Shown one piece after another: positions 52,639 to 61,753 of a stretch of DNA of 64,000 nucleotides (position 1 is its first letter; the number at the start of each line of letters is the position of its first letter). The notes below the pieces were generated by a model. That model was not told the origin of the DNA. It was given only the letters and a program-made list of their open reading frames with translations, and did not search any database. The DNA is taken from NCBI RefSeq assembly GCF_026239655.1, contig NZ_JAPIVO010000009.1, positions 124,001 through 188,000 on the forward strand. Reading direction: 5' to 3'. A program made the translations under genes and the position numbers. The DNA comes from Pedobacter sp. MR2016-24. Its GTDB lineage: Bacteria > Bacteroidota > Bacteroidia > Sphingobacteriales > Sphingobacteriaceae.

Positions 52639-54501
52639 TTATCTGACCACTAACACAGGAATGTTTATTTTGTGACGTACCGATTCTACAGTGGTACCGA
52701 AGATAAGGTCCTTTAACCCTTTATGGCCATGTGCACCCATCACCAGCAGGTCCAGCTCATTAGTTTTAGTAATTTCTGCAATTCCGCCTGCAGCCTTTCC
52801 AAAACCAATATGGGGGATGGCCTTGTAGCCCAGCTCTTCCAGATTTGTACAATACACTTTTAAGTTTTCAGCATCACTTTGTGTTTCATGGTCTAAGGTA
52901 GCTTTACCATGATACCGGGCTGCTGCGGTTTCTACAATATGAATCAAATGGTATTCTGCGCTATGACCACCCTGCAGGAGCGCATGCTGAATGGTATTCC
53001 TGTCATTTTTTGAAAAATCTACAGTAATCCCTATATGTGTATATTTAATTTTGTCTACCACTTCAATATTCAGTGCATTGCCATGCGGCACATTAATATG
53101 CGCTGTTTTTCTGGCATTAAATATTGGATACACAAACACATACAGTAATAACAAACCAATCAGAATGGCAACGGGAATGATAATCACATAGATATACCAT
53201 CCACCAGATTCCTTGCTCCAGTTTGCAATTTCTTCTGTTACCAGTTTAATGTTCAGGATTACGATCACACTCGCACTGATCCAGGCAAGAATCTTCACCC
53301 ATAGTTTGATAGCAAAGCCCTTCATTTCTTTTTTATCGGAGGTGAAGTGGATCAATGGAATTACCGCAAATCCGAGTTGCAGACTTAAAACTACCTGGCT
53401 TAATATGAGCAGGCCGCTTAATGCATCGTCACCAAAGTACAGGATGGTAAAAAATGCCGGAATAATGGCCAGCAAACGCGTGATTAATCTCCGTAACCAG
53501 GGCTGAATGCGCAGGTTCAAATGCCCTTCCATTACAATCTGTCCGGCCAGTGTTCCTGTAACGGTAGAGCTTTGGCCTGCTGCGATCAGGGCTATCGCAA
53601 ATAATGTGGGTGCTACACCGCCAAAAATGTGTTCCAATAACTTATAAGCGTCCTGAATTTCTGCAACTTCATGCAACCCATTTTTGAAAAATGCCGCTGC
53701 AGCAAGAATAAGGATTGCTGCGTTGACGAAAAAGGCAAGATTGAGGGCGACTGCCGTATCGATGAAATTAAATTTTATGGCTTCTTTTATGCCTTTAGTG
53801 TCTCTCTCAAATTTCCTGGTTTGTACTAAAGAGGAGTGGAGATATAGATTGTGCGGCATGACGGTAGCCCCTATAATACCAATAGCAATATATAAGGCTT
53901 CGCCAGATAATACTGAAGGTTTTAGCCCTTTTACAATTTCTTTTATAGATGGCTCCACAATAAACATTTCAACCAGAAAAGAAATACCCACAATAAACAC
54001 CATGGAAACGATAAAAACTTCCATTTTACGCATTCCTTTATTCATCAGAAAAAGGAGGAGGACAGTATCAAAAATAGTGATACTGATTCCCCAGATCAGC
54101 GGCAGGCCAAATAGGAGGTTTAGACCAATAGCCATACCAATGATTTCTGCAAGGTCACAGGCAACAATGGCCGTTTGGGCTAACCCGAATAATGGGATAT
54201 TTACCCACTTTGGATAACCGTTCCTGGATGCCTGCGCCAGGTCAAGGCCTCTCACTATGCCTAATCTTGCACTTAACGACTGCAAAAGCAGCGCTATTAA
54301 ATTTGACATGAGCAGGATCCATATCAACTGATAGCCAAACTTACTACCACCGGCAAGATCTGTAGCCCAGTTGCCCGGATCCATATAGCCTACGCTGACC
54401 AGATAAGCAGGACCGATAAAAGATAAAATTCTTCTCCAGCCAGTTCTTTTACCAGTATCTACACTTTGATGTACTTCACTTAATGATTCGGATTTTTTCA
54501 T
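52639..54501 (-). CDS. mntH: Nramp divalent-metal transporter fused to a UspA domain
   Basis: The protein has 620 residues. The Nramp part (about 1-460) has 11 membrane helices, with the metal site in YMDPGNWATDLAGGSKFGYQ (helix 1) and GATVMPHNLYLHSSLVQT (helix 6). A linker leads to a C-terminal universal-stress domain (about 484-620): IGITVDFSKNDRNTIQHALL and LLVMGAHGHKGLKDLIFGTT, the nucleotide-binding turn. Mn2+ is the likely substrate, supported by the MntR-like gene just upstream. It is transcribed after that regulator (39 bases apart). Confidence 0.93.
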   Translation of the reverse strand: MKKSESLSEVHQSVDTGKRTGWRRILSFIGPAYLVSVGYMDPGNWATDLAGGSKFGYQLIWILLMSNLIALLLQSLSARLGIVRGLDLAQASRNGYPKWVNIPLFGLAQTAIVACDLAEIIGMAIGLNLLFGLPLIWGISITIFDTVLLLFLMNKGMRKMEVFIVSMVFIVGISFLVEMFIVEPSIKEIVKGLKPSVLSGEALYIAIGIIGATVMPHNLYLHSSLVQTRKFERDTKGIKEAIKFNFIDTAVALNLAFFVNAAILILAAAAFFKNGLHEVAEIQDAYKLLEHIFGGVAPTLFAIALIAAGQSSTVTGTLAGQIVMEGHLNLRIQPWLRRLITRLLAIIPAFFTILYFGDDALSGLLILSQVVLSLQLGFAVIPLIHFTSDKKEMKGFAIKLWVKILAWISASVIVILNIKLVTEEIANWSKESGGWYIYVIIIPVAILIGLLLLYVFVYPIFNARKTAHINVPHGNALNIEVVDKIKYTHIGITVDFSKNDRNTIQHALLQGGHSAEYHLIHIVETAAARYHGKATLDHETQSDAENLKVYCTNLEELGYKAIPHIGFGKAAGGIAEITKTNELDLLVMGAHGHKGLKDLIFGTTVESVRHKINIPVLVVR

Positions 54502-54540
54502 TGGTATATTAGCATTTACGCTTAAATGTCTTTGATTTCT

Positions 54541-55194
54541 TTATTTTTTTACCAGAATATGCTGAGCAACTTCCTTACTGATATTTACTGTTTTACTGTT
54601 TACTAACAATTCTACTGAACCATCGAAATCGGTAATCTCCTGAACTGTTAATGTTACACCGATAGTCAGGCCCAATTTTTCCAGATGTTTCAGGAAAGGC
54701 GAAGAATGTTCCGTTACACCAATAATTATACCTGTATATCCTTTTCCCAGCTGATGGAGATGCATATTTTCGGACGGCTCAAAAATCCCTTCTTTATTCG
54801 GGATAGGATCGCCATGAGGATCTCTTTTCGGAAATCCCAAAAAATCATCCAGTCGTTCTATTAATGCAAAAGAGTTGATGTGTTCCAGTTCTTCTGCGAT
54901 ATCATGTACTTCATCCCATTTGAATTTGAGCTTTTCTACCAAAAAAACTTCCCAGAGCCTATGCTTTCTTACAATTCTGATGGCAGCGGTTTCCCCTGCA
55001 GGCGTTAAAGTAACTCCCTGATATTTGATGTAATCAACAAGTTTCTTTTCCGCCAGCTTTTTAATCATATCTGTAACCGATGCCGCCCGTGTTGCCATCT
55101 TTTCAGCTATAGCATTAGTCTGCACAGCATTAGGATTGATTTGAGATAAATGATAAATTACTTTGAGATAGTTCTCTTCTGTGAATGATTGCAT
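54541..55194 (-). CDS. mntR: DtxR/MntR-family metal-dependent repressor
   Basis: The protein has 217 residues. An N-terminal winged helix (TNAIAEKMATRAASVTDMIK) precedes a dimerisation/metal domain (HRLWEVFLVEKLKFKWDEVH, with the metal-binding histidine/glutamate set). A C-terminal FeoA/SH3-like domain covers about 150-217. It is the first gene of an operon with the Nramp transporter. A perfect 9-2-9 palindrome lies 20 bases upstream of its start. Manganese sensing is inferred from the partner. Confidence 0.9.
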   Translation of the reverse strand: MQSFTEENYLKVIYHLSQINPNAVQTNAIAEKMATRAASVTDMIKKLAEKKLVDYIKYQGVTLTPAGETAAIRIVRKHRLWEVFLVEKLKFKWDEVHDIAEELEHINSFALIERLDDFLGFPKRDPHGDPIPNKEGIFEPSENMHLHQLGKGYTGIIIGVTEHSSPFLKHLEKLGLTIGVTLTVQEITDFDGSVELLVNSKTVNISKEVAQHILVKK

Positions 55195-55213
55195 TTATAT
55201 AAAGCTAATTATT

Positions 55214-55233
55214 TTTTTAGATAAATCTAAAAA
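55214..55233. promoter_or_regulatory. MntR/DtxR operator palindrome
   Basis: TTTTTAGAT (55214-55222) and ATCTAAAAA (55225-55233) are perfectly symmetric around AA. The site lies 19 bases upstream of the mntR ATG (minus strand), as expected for metal-dependent autoregulation of the mntR-mntH operon. Confidence 0.8.
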
Positions 55234-55242
55234 TAATTCCAT

Positions 55243-55263
55243 AGAATAATCCATAATTATTCT
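55243..55263. repeat. Second palindrome in the mntR/lrp gap
   Basis: AGAATAAT (55243-55250) and ATTATTCT (55256-55263) are symmetric around CCATA. It lies between the MntR box and the lrp promoter and could be an Lrp-type autoregulatory site. Confidence 0.5.
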
Positions 55264-55282
55264 GTTATTTTATAGAATTAAA

Positions 55283-55315
55283 TTTGGTGAATAAGTGATT
55301 CTTATTCTATCTTTG
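55283..55315 (+). promoter_or_regulatory. Promoter of the Lrp-like gene
   Basis: TTTG at 55283-55286 and TATCTTTG at 55308-55315 are 21 bases apart, in good agreement with the phylum consensus. Confidence 0.7.
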
Positions 55316-55332
55316 AATCATAGAACGAACAA

Positions 55333-55803
55333 ATGGCAGCAGAATTAGATAAAATAGATTTTAAAATCCTTAAGCTTTTACAGGAAAACGGCAGAATTAC
55401 CAATTTGCTATTGTCTCAGGAAATAGGTTTATCTCCGGCCCCAACATTAGAGCGGGTAAGAAAGCTGGAGATGTCTGGCTTCATCAAAAGTTATCATGCA
55501 TTAGTTGATGAAGAAAAATTAGGATTAGGGATCAAAACTTTTATACAAGTGCAACTTGATTTTCATAAAAATAATACTATCCAGATATTTTTGGATGAAG
55601 TAAATCTGATTAAAGAAATTACTGAATGTCACCATGTCACAGGTCAGGCTGACTTTTTATTGAAGGTATATGTTAGCGATATAAAAGCATATGAGCGTTT
55701 AATTATGGATAAGATCAGTAAGATCAGTGTTGTTAAAACGTTTCAGACGATGATGATCATGTCCACAACCAAAAAAGAGCCTATCGTTCCCCTGGAATAT
55801 TAA
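55333..55803 (+). CDS. Lrp/AsnC-family transcriptional regulator
   Basis: The 156-residue protein has an N-terminal helix-turn-helix (ILKLLQENGRITNLLLSQEI, GLSPAPTLERVRKLE). A RAM/AsnC effector domain follows (VTGQADFLLKVYVSDIKAYE). It senses amino acids or related metabolites in most members. It is divergent from mntR and ends at a strong terminator shared with ung. Confidence 0.93.
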   Translation: MAAELDKIDFKILKLLQENGRITNLLLSQEIGLSPAPTLERVRKLEMSGFIKSYHALVDEEKLGLGIKTFIQVQLDFHKNNTIQIFLDEVNLIKEITECHHVTGQADFLLKVYVSDIKAYERLIMDKISKISVVKTFQTMMIMSTTKKEPIVPLEY

Positions 55804-55811
55804 AACAAGTT

Positions 55812-55853
55812 AAAAAACCTGTCTTAGCTAATTTGCCAATTGATAGGTTTTTT
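55812..55853. terminator. Bidirectional terminator between lrp-like gene and ung
   Basis: AAAAAACCT (55812-55820) pairs with AGGTTTTTT (55845-55853); the stem extends by three pairs including one G-T. It overlaps the 3' end of ung. Confidence 0.7.
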
Positions 55854-56501
55854 ACCTTTTGCTATTAAAATTGCATTTGTCTTCGAAAAGGGCTTGCTGC
55901 CAAAAAATCCGTTATAAGCAGAAAATGGTGAGGGGTGGGCAGACTTAATCACGGTATGCCTGGTTTCATCAATTAATGCCGATTTATTCTGGGCGAACTT
56001 ACCCCATAATAAGAACACTAATCCCTCTTTCTGTCCCGAGAGCTGACTAATAGCCTGATCAGTAAAAGCTTCCCATCCTTTTCCCTGGTGTGATCCCGGT
56101 TCATGCGCTCTGACTGTTAAGGAAGCATTCAATAACAGCACACCCTCATCCGCCCATTGGGTAAGGTTACCGTGAGCTGGAGTCTTAAAGCCTTCAATAT
56201 CTGTTTCCAGTTCCTTGTAGATATTTTTTAAAGAGGGCGGCACAGTTACACCTTTCTGCACAGAAAAAGATAGCCCGTGTGCCTGTCCCTGACCATGGTA
56301 TGGATCCTGACCCAGAATTACAACTTCAACTTTATCAAATGGAGTATGGTTAAAGGCATTGAAAATATCGGCGCCTTTTGGATAAACGGTATGTCCGGTT
56401 TCTTTTTCTTTCAGGAGGAAAGATTTAAGCTCTTTCATATACTCTTTTTCGAACTCATCCTGTAATACGTTTAACCAACCAGGTTCTAGTGCTGCTGACA
56501 T
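55824..56501 (-). CDS. ung: Uracil-DNA glycosylase
   Basis: Ung (225 residues) removes uracil from DNA. The water-activating motif VVILGQDPYHGQGQAHGLSF and the C-terminal HPSPFSAYNGFFGSKPFSKT with the catalytic histidine are intact. GVLLLNASLTVRAHEPGSHQ gives the uracil-recognition asparagine. It follows the thioredoxin-like gene by 4 bases and is probably co-transcribed with it. Confidence 0.97.
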   Translation of the reverse strand: MSAALEPGWLNVLQDEFEKEYMKELKSFLLKEKETGHTVYPKGADIFNAFNHTPFDKVEVVILGQDPYHGQGQAHGLSFSVQKGVTVPPSLKNIYKELETDIEGFKTPAHGNLTQWADEGVLLLNASLTVRAHEPGSHQGKGWEAFTDQAISQLSGQKEGLVFLLWGKFAQNKSALIDETRHTVIKSAHPSPFSAYNGFFGSKPFSKTNAILIAKGKKPINWQIS

Positions 56502-56505
56502 CTCT

Positions 56506-56916
56506 TTATTTTTGTGTTAATATTTCAACTAAATCTTCTTCCAGTGTGTTCACCGGACTTTCAACAATCCTGCCTATCTCTTTGTTTCCATTCATGATAA
56601 TGAAAGTAGGCACCATTTCAATTTCCAGCTCATCAATCAGGCCGGGAGCAGCTTTTTTCATCTCATTCACAGAGATGAGAACAATTTGGTCTTCATGAAT
56701 ACCAATTTCATCCAGCACTTTGTAGAAGCGCGGAACCTGCAGCCTGCTGTCACTGCACCATATACCCAACACGATAATAATTTCAATAGCTTGTGGTAGG
56801 GACCGCAACAATTTAATGCTATGTTTATCTGTTTTGTAGGATGCATACGCTGCAGTATATGCATTTTTCATTTCCGGCAGTGACAGTATAGCCGAACGTG
56901 TACATTTGTCTGACAT
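56506..56916 (-). CDS. Thioredoxin-fold protein with a CSDS active site
   Basis: A 136-residue thioredoxin-like protein without signal peptide. The active-site region reads GIWCSDSRLQVPRFYKVLDE: only the first cysteine of the usual CxxC is kept, giving CSDS. The cis-proline strand is present (EIEMVPTFIIMNGNKEIGRI). A monothiol function or a peroxidase/reductase side reaction is possible; ordinary dithiol exchange is not. It precedes ung by 4 bases. Confidence 0.82.
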   Translation of the reverse strand: MSDKCTRSAILSLPEMKNAYTAAYASYKTDKHSIKLLRSLPQAIEIIIVLGIWCSDSRLQVPRFYKVLDEIGIHEDQIVLISVNEMKKAAPGLIDELEIEMVPTFIIMNGNKEIGRIVESPVNTLEEDLVEILTQK

Positions 56917-57038
56917 AAAAACATTTCCTCTTTAATTTTATACTTGATTGAGCCAGAAGGCGGACAAATATTATTATTTTAAATCTGATTTTTCGCATAT
57001 AAAGACGATATTTGCAAAAAAATAAATTAATAATAGAT

Positions 57039-57578
57039 ATGCCAAACATAGTAAGACTTGTTGTAGGGTTTGTAGTATTGGGAGCTGCAATAGCACTCAT
57101 GATTTTCGGTTTATGGGGCTGGGGGATTTTAGCTGTGTTTATCAGTATCTTAGTTATCATCACCTTTTTCTATAATGAAAATATGCTGCTTGCACAGTGG
57201 TTTTTGAGAAAAGATGATATGCCTAAAGCCGAAAGCTTTTTGCGTAAGATCACTAACTATGAGACACAGCTGATCCGTGTTCAACACGGATATTATAACC
57301 TGTTGATTGGTTTGATTGAATCCAGAAAAACCCCGATGCAGTCAGAGAAATACTTCAAAAAAGCTTTATCCCTTGGTATGCATATGGATCATAACATCGC
57401 CCTGGCAAAGTTAAGCCTGGCCGGTATTGCAATGGGTAAACGTAATAAAAGAGAGGCTCAGATGTATCTGACTGAAGCTAAGAAGGCAGATAAGAATAAA
57501 TTGCTGGCCGATCAGATCAAGCAAATGAAAGATCAGCTGGGGATGCTGGATAAACAGCAGCAGGTAAGATACAGGTAG
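57039..57578 (+). CDS. Membrane protein with TPR-like helical tail
   Basis: The ATG at 57039 (179 residues) is preferred to a TTG at 57012. Two membrane helices (about 5-45: VGFVVLGAAIALMIFGLWGW, ILAVFISILVIITFFY) precede a helical tail that looks like two to three TPR units (MPKAESFLRKITNYETQLIR, QSEKYFKKALSLGMHMDHNI, REAQMYLTEAKKADKNKLLA). It is a conserved hypothetical of Bacteroidota, possibly a scaffold at the inner membrane. Confidence 0.75.
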   Translation: MPNIVRLVVGFVVLGAAIALMIFGLWGWGILAVFISILVIITFFYNENMLLAQWFLRKDDMPKAESFLRKITNYETQLIRVQHGYYNLLIGLIESRKTPMQSEKYFKKALSLGMHMDHNIALAKLSLAGIAMGKRNKREAQMYLTEAKKADKNKLLADQIKQMKDQLGMLDKQQQVRYR

Positions 57579-57611
57579 TACCTGTAAAATCTGCAATGAA
57601 AATCATAATAG

Positions 57612-57640
57612 AAAAGCCACTTGCGTGGCTTTTTTTATTT
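57612..57640. terminator. Strong bidirectional terminator
   Basis: AAAAGCCAC (57612-57620) pairs with GTGGCTTTT (57625-57633) with a TTGC loop, followed by more Ts on the plus strand and by TTTTC on the minus strand. Confidence 0.85.
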
Positions 57641-57847
57641 ATCTGTTAATCTGTCGAAATTTTCATCCTGATCAGGCTGTGATCTGCTGATGATATCATC
57701 TTCATAATCACCCTTTTTCCTACTGAAAAATAATTGTTCAGTTTGAATTCTTTTGATTAACTGGCGTATAAGTGACAAGTCAAAGGCATCTTTACTTAGT
57801 TTTATACAATATTCGTTGTCGGTTATCTCGAGTATGGACTTGTTCAT
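57635..57847 (-). CDS. Small conserved hypothetical protein
   Basis: A 70-residue acidic protein, predicted alpha/beta at its start (KSILEITDNEYCIKLSKDAF) and disordered, Asp-rich at its end (SRSQPDQDENFDRLTDK). It has the features of small antitoxin-like or regulatory proteins, but there is no adjacent toxin gene. It sits downstream of lysS on the same strand, separated by a terminator. Confidence 0.6.
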   Translation of the reverse strand: MNKSILEITDNEYCIKLSKDAFDLSLIRQLIKRIQTEQLFFSRKKGDYEDDIISRSQPDQDENFDRLTDK

Positions 57848-57880
57848 AACATTCGCATTTTAGTATATGCTAAAAATAGA

Positions 57881-57914
57881 AAAGGCCTTCCACATTTAAG
57901 TATGGAAGGCCTTT
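57881..57914 (-). terminator. Terminator of lysS
   Basis: AAAGGCCTTCCA (57881-57892) and TGGAAGGCCTTT (57903-57914) form a perfect 12-bp stem; the minus strand continues into a T-rich stretch. Confidence 0.82.
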
Positions 57915-57934
57915 AAGTTTATGTTATCTCTTTG

Positions 57935-59656
57935 TTAAGAGAACCAGACAGTTACATCTTCTTTGGAAGGCATCGTCAAATCCAGTTTTAATTTTTTGCG
58001 CATACCACCAAGATCATTAAATACCTTGTTTGCATTTGCAGCCTTTAAATCTTCTACCGTATTAAAGCCCATTTTCCGGATTACCTGTACCCATTCTGCA
58101 GGGATTCCGGCTTCAACGAAATCTTCATCGCTCGTCACTTTCGCTTTTTTCTCTGGTCTCATCTGAGGGAAGAAAAGAACCTCCTGAATAGTAGACTGGT
58201 TAGTCATCAACATTACCAAACGATCTATACCTACACCTAAACCAGATGTCGGTGGCATACCATATTCCAATGCACGAAGGAAATCATCATCCATCGCCAT
58301 CGCTTCATCGTCACCTCTATCCGCTAATTTCAACTGATCCTCGAAGCGCTCTTTTTGATCTATAGGATCATTCAGTTCAGAATAGGCATTTCCAATTTCT
58401 TTACCCATCACAAATAATTCAAAACGCTCTACTAGGCCATCTTTACTTCTGTGTTTTTTAGCCAATGGCGTCATTTCGATCGGATAATCAGTGATGTAAG
58501 TCGGCTGAATCAGATTGGCTTCTACCTTCTCGCTAAATAACTCATCAATTAATTTTCCACGGCCCATTGAGGCATCTACTTCAATATGCAGACTTTTGCA
58601 GGTCTCCTTCAATTCTTCCTCTGTCATTGCCGATACATCAATACCAGTGTATTTTTGTATAGATTCGTACATCGTTAGTTTTTCGTAAGGACCGGCAAAG
58701 TTAATCTCATGTTCTCCGACTTTCACTATTGGCTGACCATGAATGGCGACAGCAACTTTTTCAAGACACTCTTCTACCATGCCCATCATCCAGATATAAT
58801 CCTTATAAGCCACATAGATTTCCATTGCAGTATACTCTGGATTATGCGTCCGGTCCATTCCTTCATTTCTGAACATTTTTCCGAATTCATAAACACCATC
58901 GAAACCAGCAACGATTAACCTTTTTAAATACAGCTCATTTGCTATTCGTAAAAACAATGGCATATCAAGCGTATTGTGATGTGTTTCGAAAGGACGTGCA
59001 GCAGCACCACCATGTATTTGCTGTAGTATTGGTGTTTCCACCTCCATCCAGCCCTGCTGATCAAAATAGTTCCGCATGGTATTGATTACCTTAGAACGGT
59101 TGATGAAAATCTGTTTAAAGTCAGGATTTACAGTTAAATCAACATAACGTTGTCTGTATCTTAATTCCGGATCTGTAAAACCATCATATATATTTCCTTC
59201 TTCGTCACGTTTTACAATTGGAAGAGGTTTTAACGATTTTGATAGTAATTTAAACTCTGTTACATGTATTGATATCTCGCCTGTCTGGGTAGTGAATACA
59301 TATCCCTTTACACCGATAAAATCGCCAAGATCCAGTAATTTCTTAAAGACAGTATTATAAAGTGTCTTGTCTTCATCGGGGCACAGTTCATCTCTCTTCA
59401 GGTATACTTGTACTCTTCCGGTCGAATCCTGTATTTCCACGAATGCTGCACTCCCCATGATACGGCGGGTCATTATCCTTCCCGCAAGGCTAACCTGCTG
59501 ATAAGCATCCTTATTTCTTTCGTAATTCTTTAATATGTCAGCCGCATTGGCATTGATCTCATATTCCTCTGCCGGATAAGGGTCAATTCCTAATTCACGT
59601 AATTGGGTAAGCGCATTTCTGCGCAATATTTCTTGTTCTGATAGTCCTGTACTCAT
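57935..59656 (-). CDS. lysS: Lysyl-tRNA synthetase (class II)
   Basis: The ATG at 59656 (573 residues) gives the usual start STGLSEQEILRRNALTQLRE. The N-terminal OB domain binds the anticodon. Class II motif 1 is near YFDQQGWMEVETPILQQ, motif 2 reads FGKMFRNEGMDRTHNPEYTA, and motif 3 reads GMPPTSGLGVGIDRLVML. A short C-terminal extension of about 70 residues (helix-hairpin-helix-like: GIPAEWVQVIRKMGFNTVED) is common in Bacteroidota LysS. The enzyme charges tRNA-Lys. Confidence 0.97.
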   Translation of the reverse strand: MSTGLSEQEILRRNALTQLRELGIDPYPAEEYEINANAADILKNYERNKDAYQQVSLAGRIMTRRIMGSAAFVEIQDSTGRVQVYLKRDELCPDEDKTLYNTVFKKLLDLGDFIGVKGYVFTTQTGEISIHVTEFKLLSKSLKPLPIVKRDEEGNIYDGFTDPELRYRQRYVDLTVNPDFKQIFINRSKVINTMRNYFDQQGWMEVETPILQQIHGGAAARPFETHHNTLDMPLFLRIANELYLKRLIVAGFDGVYEFGKMFRNEGMDRTHNPEYTAMEIYVAYKDYIWMMGMVEECLEKVAVAIHGQPIVKVGEHEINFAGPYEKLTMYESIQKYTGIDVSAMTEEELKETCKSLHIEVDASMGRGKLIDELFSEKVEANLIQPTYITDYPIEMTPLAKKHRSKDGLVERFELFVMGKEIGNAYSELNDPIDQKERFEDQLKLADRGDDEAMAMDDDFLRALEYGMPPTSGLGVGIDRLVMLMTNQSTIQEVLFFPQMRPEKKAKVTSDEDFVEAGIPAEWVQVIRKMGFNTVEDLKAANANKVFNDLGGMRKKLKLDLTMPSKEDVTVWFS

Positions 59657-59746
59657 AAATGTATATTCAATAACATAACGCTGAATAGATATATCCGGCA
59701 TACTTCTGCAAAAATAGTAAAATGGATTGTGTTTTAGCAGAAAGTT

Positions 59747-61660
59747 CTAATCAGCTTCTACGGATTCTTTATACATTTCATTAATGCTGTCCGCGTATTT
59801 CTTTTCAACTACTTTGCGCTTTATCTTCATGGTAGGGGTAATTTCACCTTCGTCCATGCTGAAAGGATTTCTTTTTACCATGAAATTTTTGATCCGCTCA
59901 AATTTTGATAACTCATTCGATAGTTTCCTGATATCCTGCTGCAGCCATTCCACAATCCCGGGGTCAGTTATGAAAACTTCCGGTTGCAGGAAGTAATCGT
60001 CCTTCAGGTTAAATTTCTCCTGCATGGTCTCCCTGTTCGGGATGACAATAGCGGTGAGATATTCTCTTTTATCACCAATTAAAAACAGCTGCTCAATCTT
60101 CAGGCTTTTCAGGTAAACGTTTTCTACCGGGGTAGGATATACATTCTTGCCATAAGCATTAACGATCATATTTTTTAAACGGTCTGTGATCTGCAGATTA
60201 CCCTTATAAAACCTGCCGATATCGCCGGTATGGAACCAGTGGTTTTTGTCGATGGCCTCTGCCGTTTCCGCAGGTTTATTGAAATAACCCTGCATCACAC
60301 AATGCCCCCTCACAATAATTTCACCCTCAGCACACTCAAAATTTTCATCGAATGTATCATGTGTCTGAATGTTGATCATTTCTTTGGTTTCTACGTCCTG
60401 TACGCCGATTTCAATTCCCGGAATAACGCGGCCAACAGTACCGTAGATCTGGCGGTCAAACTCTGTAACAGCCATTACCGGTGAAGTTTCCGTTAAACCA
60501 AAACCTTCCAGGATTTTAATACCGAGGTTGCCGAAAAATTCACCTACATTTTTTGGCAGGGCAGCGCCGCCCGAAATCATAAACTTCAGTCTGCCGCCAG
60601 TTTTCTCTTTAATCTTGCTGAACACCAATTTCTCCGCAATTGCTTTCTCCGCTGAAAGGAACAGGCCAGGATTCCTGCCTGCTTCTTTTTTCTGTCTGAA
60701 ATGCTGACCAGTTGCTAATGCCCAAAGGAATATTTTAGCTTTTAGTCCGCCTTCTGCCGTTCCGCTTTTAATGGCTTTATCATGAATACGTTCAAGCAGG
60801 CGCGGTACGCAGTTCATCACTGTTGGCCTGAGCTCTCCCATATTCTTAGCCAGGAGTTCAAGACTTTGTGCAAATGCCATTTTACAACCTTGTGCGCAGC
60901 ACACGTGGTAAGTCGCCGTGCGTTCAAACACATGAGAAAGTGGCAGAAAAGAAAGGAATGTCTCTGTTTCGTCGATCACTGGGATCTGCTCCAGGCATAC
61001 TTTCACATTTTCGACAAAGTTGCTATGAGAAAGCATTACCCCTTTCGGAGTTCCTGTTGTGCCTGAAGTATAAACAAGCGAAGAGGTATCTGAAGGGCGC
61101 AGCGCAGTTCTGATCTCTTTAATTTTCCATCCGTATTGTGCCGTCATTCCCTTACCCAGATTGAGCAGGTCTGCGAAGCTGATAATTCCGGCACGCAGAT
61201 TTGACGGGATGGTTATCTTTGAATATTCTGCAAAAGCAGGAATGATATAAAGCAATTCTTTACAATTGTCAGCTATCTTTAATATCTTTTTATAAAGAAA
61301 AGTATTGCCTACCAGTATGGCTTTCATGCCCGAGTCGTTGATAATGTATTCGACTTCCTGCTCTGATAGCGTAGGATAGATAGAAACGTTTATCGCACCA
61401 ATCTGCTGAATGCCCTGATCATAATAAACATAATCCGGACCGTTTTCAATCATCAGCCCCATACGGTCTCCTTTAACAATGCCTTTTTCTAAAAAGAATG
61501 CAGCAATCGCATCCGCATGATCAAGGGTTTGCTTAAAAGAAATGTGTTCCCAATCAGCAGTCTTTTTATGTATTAAAAAGGTTTCTTCCGGTTGATGAAT
61601 ATTCTCTACTACGTTTCTCAATAAGCTGGGAACGGTAGAAAACTCGTTAAATGATACCAT
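59747..61660 (-). CDS. Long-chain fatty-acid-CoA ligase (AMP-binding)
   Basis: The ATG at 61660 (637 residues) is chosen over a TTG 7 codons upstream. The AMP-binding signature is SSLVYTSGTTGTPKGVMLSH, followed by GFGLTETSPVMAV and the C-terminal TGDIGRFYKGNLQITDRLKN. The size and long insert fit the bacterial FadD15-like group of long-chain acyl-CoA synthetases. It activates fatty acids at the membrane face. Exact chain-length preference is unknown. Confidence 0.93.
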   Translation of the reverse strand: MVSFNEFSTVPSLLRNVVENIHQPEETFLIHKKTADWEHISFKQTLDHADAIAAFFLEKGIVKGDRMGLMIENGPDYVYYDQGIQQIGAINVSIYPTLSEQEVEYIINDSGMKAILVGNTFLYKKILKIADNCKELLYIIPAFAEYSKITIPSNLRAGIISFADLLNLGKGMTAQYGWKIKEIRTALRPSDTSSLVYTSGTTGTPKGVMLSHSNFVENVKVCLEQIPVIDETETFLSFLPLSHVFERTATYHVCCAQGCKMAFAQSLELLAKNMGELRPTVMNCVPRLLERIHDKAIKSGTAEGGLKAKIFLWALATGQHFRQKKEAGRNPGLFLSAEKAIAEKLVFSKIKEKTGGRLKFMISGGAALPKNVGEFFGNLGIKILEGFGLTETSPVMAVTEFDRQIYGTVGRVIPGIEIGVQDVETKEMINIQTHDTFDENFECAEGEIIVRGHCVMQGYFNKPAETAEAIDKNHWFHTGDIGRFYKGNLQITDRLKNMIVNAYGKNVYPTPVENVYLKSLKIEQLFLIGDKREYLTAIVIPNRETMQEKFNLKDDYFLQPEVFITDPGIVEWLQQDIRKLSNELSKFERIKNFMVKRNPFSMDEGEITPTMKIKRKVVEKKYADSINEMYKESVEAD

Positions 61661-61710
61661 ATATTTGATTTGCGATGGCAATAATAAAAATTTTTATATC
61701 AATAACACAA

Positions 61711-61735
61711 AAAGGGGCACTAAAAGTGCCCCTTT
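61711..61735 (-). terminator. Terminator of the IscA-like gene
   Basis: AAAGGGGCACT (61711-61721) and AGTGCCCCTTT (61725-61735) form an 11-bp stem with a 3-base loop, followed on the minus strand by a short T-run. Confidence 0.82.
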
Positions 61736-61753
61736 AAATTATAAAAAGATTTT

